Source: CAVREM01 sp963728825
GTDB taxonomy: Bacteria; Acidobacteriota; Vicinamibacteria; Vicinamibacterales; CAVVIG01
Direction: 5' to 3'
NCBI GenBank assembly: GCA_963728825.1
Contig: CAVSLA010000004.1
Span: forward strand, 620,001-684,000
Length of the DNA stretch: 64,000 nucleotides
Each line of letters starts with the position of its first letter. Positions within the stretch are counted from its first letter, which is position 1. The translations under genes were made by a program, and so were the position numbers. The notes below the pieces were generated by a model, which ran no database searches, was not told the DNA's origin, and saw nothing but the letters and a program-made list of their open reading frames with translations. Positions 59,473-64,000 of this stretch are shown piece by piece.

Positions 59473-60798
59473 TCAGTCCTGCTGGCCGGTCGAGGCTGGA
59501 GTGCCGGAGTCCAGTTCCGAGTAGCTGATGAACCCGAGCATCATTTCGTCCTGGGTTCGCGGCCCGTTGCGGATCGTCAGGTTCGAGTTGAACTCGCGGG
59601 ACCTGGCGCGCGCGGCGGTGTTGTCGTACCACATCTCGACGTCGATGCGCGTCCCTTTCGGCAGCAGCTTGGGGACCTTGTACTTGTAGGTGACCTGCCA
59701 GGTCTGATCGTAGCGCGGGACGTTGAGGAGGATTTCCTTGCGGCCGTCCGGATACGTGGCGGTGTAACGCGCCGCGGTGGCGCGAAGATGCGCATGTGGC
59801 CAGTAGGCGAGCAGCAGCGTGTCCTTCTGCATCGTTTCGGCTGCGCCGATCCGGTAGTTCATCTTGTTCGGCGGAATCTCGAACCCGGTCGTCCCGATGG
59901 ATTTGCTTCTGACCTTGTTTTTGATCGGTCCGTCGGCGAAGTAGAAGCCGATCTCCGCCTGGTTCCAGAAGCCGGTTCCGGCGCCCGGCTGTTTGTAGTA
60001 GTGCATGTTCATCGTGATGGTGGAGCCCTTCGCCAGCTCCATGCCGAAGTCCGGAGGCAACAGGTGCGCTTCCGCGCCGCCGGCGATGCAGCCGAGCGAC
60101 AACCCCGCCGCGCCTTCGCCTTCCGCGTCGTCGGCCGGGTTCGCGACGAACCCAGGAGGACGCACTCCGCCGCACATGTGGTGGACGGTGTCCTTACCAG
60201 CCACGTAGGTGCCGGCGCGGAACTCCCATGCGCGAACCACCACGTCCCGCGGCAGCATGTCTTCGGTCAGCTTCGTATGGAAGGTTCCCTGCACGTCTTC
60301 GGCGTCGTCGCCGACGAAGTACGGGTTTTCCATCTTGACGACGAGATCGGGCTTGCCAAGCGCGTAGCCGCCAGTGCTGGACCCCGTTGCGCCAGGTGCC
60401 GTCACCGGAGCCTTGGACCGATCGCCGGCGAGCGCGCCACCGTTGGCCCACGCGACAATCGTCTGGATCTGGCGCTCGCTCAGGCCGCGCTCGTTCGAGA
60501 ACACGCCCTTCGGCTCGTCGGCGAACCAGGGCGGCATCTCGCGCTCCGCCACTTTGCGGGCGATGGCGCGCGCCCACGGGCGGGTCTGCTCGTAGGTCAT
60601 CAACGACATCGGCGCGACGAGGCTGCCGATATTCATCCCGGCCGGCTGGTGACACGAGGTGCAGTGGTCGCGCAGGATGGGCGCGACGTGCTCGTGGTAC
60701 GTCACCCGTTCGTCAGCCGCGTATGAAGGGGGAGTCGTAGAGGCGGAAAGCGCAACCAGCAAACAGGCGGTCAGAGGTGCCCACGGTTTCAGCTGCAT
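59473..60798 (-). CDS. Exported c-heme / copper type II monooxygenase-like protein
   Basis: A 441-residue paralog. Signal peptide ('MQLKPWAPLTACLLVALSAS...SYA'), heme motif C46-T-S-C49-H50, the shared 'YEQTRPWARAIARKVAEREM', and copper-type ligands His206-His207, His266, His335 and His337, Met419 or Met420. The subfamily differs from those at 42.8 and 46.4 kb by an insertion with extra cysteines ('HHMCGG', 'SLGCIAGGAEAHLL'). ATG 60798 has GGAGAGG at ideal distance; an in-frame ATG 60 bp upstream is less suitable. It leads an apparent operon with the DUF2911-like gene and is divergent from the selenoprotein gene. Confidence 0.85.
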   Translation of the reverse strand: MQLKPWAPLTACLLVALSASTTPPSYAADERVTYHEHVAPILRDHCTSCHQPAGMNIGSLVAPMSLMTYEQTRPWARAIARKVAEREMPPWFADEPKGVFSNERGLSERQIQTIVAWANGGALAGDRSKAPVTAPGATGSSTGGYALGKPDLVVKMENPYFVGDDAEDVQGTFHTKLTEDMLPRDVVVRAWEFRAGTYVAGKDTVHHMCGGVRPPGFVANPADDAEGEGAAGLSLGCIAGGAEAHLLPPDFGMELAKGSTITMNMHYYKQPGAGTGFWNQAEIGFYFADGPIKNKVRSKSIGTTGFEIPPNKMNYRIGAAETMQKDTLLLAYWPHAHLRATAARYTATYPDGRKEILLNVPRYDQTWQVTYKYKVPKLLPKGTRIDVEMWYDNTAARARSREFNSNLTIRNGPRTQDEMMLGFISYSELDSGTPASTGQQD

Positions 60799-60908
60799 AC
60801 CGGAACCTCTCCAATGGAGGGCAAGGCCCATCTTCCGTTTTGAGCGACGCGCCGACAAGGTATATTCAGGCCGTGGCCGGTGCCTGTCAAGGATTGGTTC
60901 AGAACCCC

Positions 60909-62768
60909 ATGCGGTCTCTGATTGTGCCGCTCGTGACGCTGTTGGTCGGTTGCGCGCCGCCGCCAGAGGAGCGTCTGGAGCGGGAGCTCTATCAGAGCCC
61001 GCTCGTACGGCTGCAACAACTGGTTGGCGCGAACGACCACCTGCACACCGACGAAGTCCGCTACCGCCCGAGCGACGGGCTGCTCTTTCACTGCAGCTAC
61101 AACTTCGGCGTCATCGACGCGCGCGATCCTGGCGCGATGACCTATCTGGCAGAGCGACTCCAGCATCAGGTCCCCGGCGATCGCCGCAGGCCAGGCTGCA
61201 TTCACCTGGCCTGGGATGGAGACACCGTCTATACGGTCCACCGCGGCAACATCGACAACCCGGCGTTCCTGTCCGGTTGGCGGCTTCAATCCGATCGCGG
61301 AAATCCCCAGAAGCTCGATCCCGTCCAGCTTCCGGTGCTGCAGGAACCAGGCGTCAGCTACGAGGGGATCGATGCTGCCAATGGCCTGATCTATGTCGCG
61401 CTGCGTCAGAACGGGCTCGGCATCTACCGTCCGACATCGTCCACGTTCGAGAGAATCGGTACAGCCACCGGGCTCACGAACGCCTGGGGCGTGCGCGTGC
61501 GCGGGACCACGGCATTCGTGACCGATGGACTCGGCGGGCTGGCCATCATCGACGTGGCGGAGCCCGCGAGACCAGAGCTCGTCGGCCGCGCGGCGATCGA
61601 CGGCCAGGCGCGCGGTCTCGCAGTCGAGGGCGACCACGCGTATGTGGCGGCCGGCGCCGGCGGACTCGCGGTGATCGACGTATCGAACCTGCGCGCGCCG
61701 AAGGTGGTGGGGACGGCCACGGTCGCGGGCAGCGCGATTCGCGTGGATGTGGCGGGCGGCCGCGCCTACGTGGCGGCGTGGAACGACGCACGCGTCTACG
61801 ACGTGTCGGACCCGCCGGCGCCTCGCTTCATCGGCGCCGCGCGGATGACGCGTGATATCAGACTGGAAGGCGAGGGCAGACCCGAAGTGACCTCGCGGAC
61901 GCTCGGCGTCGCAGCCCATGGCGACGTCATGTTCGCCGGGAACTGGCACGTGATCCATTCGTTCCGCGTGCATCCGGACAGGCGCGCGCCGAGCCTGGTC
62001 CTGCCCCAAGCGGTGAACCTCGTGGACTTCGGACCGGTCGCGCCCGGCGCTCGCGTGCGTGTTCCGCTGGCGGTCCGAAATCAAGGCACGGCCCCGCTGA
62101 CGCTCGTCGATGCCGCCGTCGACAATCCCGCCTTCAACGTAGAACCGCGCCGCATGCGGGTAGAACCCGGCCAGACGGGCATGTTCTCCCTGGGATTCGC
62201 GGCGACGACGACCGAGCAGGCAACGGGGCTGCTGCAGTTTTCGACGGACGATCCGGACAACCCGACGCGCCGTGGGTATCTCGTTGCCAATCAGCCGGGG
62301 CTTGGCGTCGGAAAACCGCTGCCGGAGACGACCGCCGCGCTGGTGGAAGGCGGCCGCTGGTCGTCGACGGCCCTGAAAGGGCACGTTGCGCTACTGGCGT
62401 ACTTCGCCACCTTTTGACCGGTCTGCAGTCTGGAGTTGCCAGACATCGAACAGCGGTTTTGGCGCAAGTACCGCGACAGAGGGCTGATCGTGGTCGGGCT
62501 CAACCCGGGCGGGCGGGGCGGCATCCGCGGCGCCGCCTCGACCGACGACATCGCCGGCGTGCAACGCTTCACCGACCGGCTCGGCGTGACGTTTTCGGCC
62601 GGTCTCGAAGAGACCGGTCACTATCGGCGGTTCGCCGAAAATTTCCCCGGCGCCAACCCGTTCCCGATTGACGTCATCGTCGATCGCGACGGCACGATCG
62701 TCTACGTCGCCCGGGAGTACGATCCTGAAGCCATGGAAGAGGTCATCGAACGTCTGCTGGCGCGATGA
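60909..62768 (+). CDS. Multidomain lipoprotein, probable selenoprotein (TGA as Sec503, UPVC thioredoxin motif)
   Basis: Starting at ATG 60909, the frame runs to TGA 62415 and continues in the same frame to TGA 62766, 619 residues in all. Order: lipobox 'LLVGC' (Cys15); LVIVD-type propeller repeats (about 170-370: 'VTDGLGGLAIIDVAEPARPE', 'VAAGAGGLAVIDVSNLRAPK'); a Hydin/DUF1573-like Ig domain (about 385-465: 'VNLVDFGPVAPGARVRVPLA'); and a TlpA-like thioredoxin domain (470-619). In the latter, 'HVALLAYFATF' is followed by TGA, then 'PVCSLELPDIEQRFWRKY' and 'GLIVVGLNPGG'. TGA falls exactly on the first Cys of the CxxC redox motif, giving U503-P-V-C506, and a SECIS-like hairpin follows. An extracytoplasmic thiol/selenol redox enzyme is inferred. 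A nonsense mutation cannot be excluded without selABCD evidence. Confidence 0.85.
62428..62444 (+). promoter_or_regulatory. Bacterial SECIS-like hairpin after the in-frame TGA
   Basis: GTCTGG (62428-62433) pairs perfectly with CCAGAC (62439-62444) around the loop AGTTG. The loop begins 16 bases after the TGA and has G at its second position, meeting the usual bacterial SECIS rules (small apical loop with an early G, 16-37 bases from UGA) for SelB recruitment. Confidence 0.7.
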
Positions 62769-64000
62769 TGATGCGGCGGGTCGCATGCCTGATCGCCGTG
62801 CTGGCCTGCGTCCAGGTGGGCGTCGACGCCGGACAGGACCGTCCATCGCTCGTCGTGAAGACGGCCGTGCCCGAGGAAGGCAGCGGCACCCTGACGATCA
62901 CCGGCAGTGGCTTCGGCGCGCGGCCGTTCGTGACGCTCAATCTGATCCCGCTGACGGTTCAATTCGCGCTCGACAGCCAGATTCTTGCGATGGCGCCAAT
63001 CGGCATGATGCCGCCGGGCACCTACCTGCTGACCGTCAGCCGCGGACCGCAGCCCACCGACTCTTCCTCGATTGACGTAGCCCTGGGATCGAGTTCCGCG
63101 GCGGCAGTCACCACATCTGCATCGCCATCGCTATCGGTTCCTCGAGCACAGCCATCCGCAAGCCCGCCTTCCAAATCGAGCGCTGCAGGCTCGGGTTCCA
63201 ACGCATCCTTCGGAGCGCCGAACGAGGTCGTCGCGAAAGTGGGCGATCGATCGATCACCAACTCTGACGTCGACCGTGAGTGGCAGCGCGTCGATCCTGC
63301 CAGCTACGTCGGCGTGGGACGGCGCATCCACGAGATGCGGCGGCGGATCGTCGAGCAACTGGTGGCCGATGAACTGCTGGCCCGTGAAGCAGCGGCGCGC
63401 GGTGTCGCGACCGAGGCGCTGCTCGCCGAGGAGATCCCGAAGCGGCTCGTGCCGCTGCCCGATTCGGCGGTGCTGTCGCTGTATCAGCAGCTCGGCGACG
63501 ACACACGCGGCGCGTCGCTCGATCAGATGCGGCCGGCGCTGCGCGCCTGGCTGGCGCGGTTCACCGAGCCGGAGGTCGCCCGCCTGAACTACATCGAGGA
63601 GCTGATGCGTGTCTCGACGCGCGCGGACGTGCTGCTCGCGCCGCCGCGGATCGACGTCCAGTCGAGCGCCACCGACGTGCCGCTCGGGCCGGCGTCGGCT
63701 GCCGTACAGATTGTCGCGTTCGGCGATCTGCGCAACGGCCGATACGGGTTGTACGCGCAGGCATTCGGCCGCGTTCGCGAGACGTTCGGCGATCGCGTTC
63801 GCTTCGTCTTCAAGCCTCTACCATCGTCCGATCCGGAATCGCTGGCAGCTGCCGAAGCAGCACAGTGCGCGCACCTGCAGGGAAAGTTCTGGGCCTTTCA
63901 CGACGGCGTGCTGGGGCAGTCCGGTCCGCTTGGCGCGACGCGCATCGGCGCCCTGGCCGCCGATCTCGGCCTGGATCGCGCCGCGTTCGACGCGTGTCGA
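62765..64000 (+). CDS. SurA-N-like / DsbA-like fusion protein without CxxC (partial)
   Basis: 412 codons are visible before the right edge. ATG 62765 overlaps the selenoprotein stop (ATGA), with two further ATGs directly after, so the genes are coupled. Order: signal peptide ('RRVACLIAVLACVQVGVDAG'), an IPT/TIG-like beta domain (about 25-105), a Ser/Pro/Ala linker, a SurA N-terminal-like chaperone domain (about 160-305: 'EVVAKVGDRSITNSDVDREW', 'RRIVEQLVADELLAREAAAR'), and the start of a DsbA-like thioredoxin domain ('VQIVAFGDLRNGRYGLYAQA', 'RVRFVFKPLPSSDPESLAAA', 'GKFWAFHDGVLGQ'). Where such domains have F-x-C-x-x-C, this one reads 'FGDLRNGRYGL', so the redox cysteines are absent. Probably a periplasmic folding factor. 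Confidence 0.82.
   Translation, partial: MMMRRVACLIAVLACVQVGVDAGQDRPSLVVKTAVPEEGSGTLTITGSGFGARPFVTLNLIPLTVQFALDSQILAMAPIGMMPPGTYLLTVSRGPQPTDSSSIDVALGSSSAAAVTTSASPSLSVPRAQPSASPPSKSSAAGSGSNASFGAPNEVVAKVGDRSITNSDVDREWQRVDPASYVGVGRRIHEMRRRIVEQLVADELLAREAAARGVATEALLAEEIPKRLVPLPDSAVLSLYQQLGDDTRGASLDQMRPALRAWLARFTEPEVARLNYIEELMRVSTRADVLLAPPRIDVQSSATDVPLGPASAAVQIVAFGDLRNGRYGLYAQAFGRVRETFGDRVRFVFKPLPSSDPESLAAAEAAQCAHLQGKFWAFHDGVLGQSGPLGATRIGALAADLGLDRAAFDACR

Noticed and set aside
62428..62444. The hairpin after TGA 62415 as a simple intrinsic terminator
   Set aside because: It has no T run, lies inside a conserved thioredoxin-coding region, and its loop and spacing fit a SECIS better.
1..64000. CRISPR arrays, tRNA and rRNA genes, integrase or transposase genes
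   Set aside because: Tandem repeats are short contiguous units without spacers; no cloverleaf, rRNA-like stretch or transposase motif was recognised by eye.

Overview
The window is GC-rich, densely coding DNA that most resembles an acidobacterium, probably of the Vicinamibacteria type. The evidence is family content: a VWFA-related acidobacterial protein, an Oar-like TonB receptor with an N-terminal carboxypeptidase-regulatory domain, a DUF5916 protein, several ASPIC/UnbV (CRTAC1-like) FG-GAP lipoproteins, and many exported proteins joining a c-type heme site to a copper type II monooxygenase-like fold. I see no rRNA, tRNA, CRISPR array or transposase. Intergenic space is instead filled with at least nine families of short tandem or palindromic repeats, several of which touch or form the starts and stops of genes.

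Layout, left to right. 1-2491 (minus): an apparent three-gene sortase operon (LPRTA-tailed substrate, VWFA protein, class D-like sortase cut by the window edge). 2677-5099: DUF892 protein, a receiver-domain relic, and the first heme/copper protein. 5282-8891 (minus): lysC, xthA (apparent CTG start), 7Fe-type ferredoxin, DUF4126 protein, GNAT; then a chlorite dismutase-family protein. 9726-15259 (minus): amidase, TrxC, MltB-like transglycosylase, and a GspE/PilB-type ATPase fused to a receiver domain. 15496-19069: a two-component pair and a Do-like protease. 19173-24686: DinB, four-helix-bundle protein, orphan ParB-like protein, cold-shock protein, M28/PDZ peptidase coupled to a TolB-like propeller. 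24724-28950: a duplicated beta-domain protein, an LppX/LprG-like protein directly abutting a 14-TM-type MFS transporter, and a CurA-type oxidoreductase. 28975-37954: an exported protein, STAS protein, FHA-GAF-PP2C phosphatase, TonB receptor and DUF5916 protein.

38262-64000 is dominated by exported redox and lipoprotein genes: four more heme/copper proteins (five in the window), a tandem pair of Ig-like exported proteins, two CRTAC1+TPR lipoprotein pairs, a third FG-GAP protein, a PQQ-type sugar dehydrogenase, a DUF2911-like protein, and finally a lipoprotein with a thioredoxin-like domain whose first redox cysteine is an in-frame TGA, followed by a SurA-N/DsbA-like protein. The TGA has a good bacterial SECIS-like hairpin at the expected distance, so the gene is probably a selenoprotein (UPVC motif). 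I regard it as the most notable item.

Two structural themes recur. Between about 30 and 53 kb many otherwise intact genes carry one-base frame breaks, mostly apparent insertions; this may be assembly error or real decay. Palindromic repeats sit exactly at gene boundaries, once joining a histidine kinase to a heme/copper/TPR protein in one 1194-codon frame. Functions are inferred from sequence families only.
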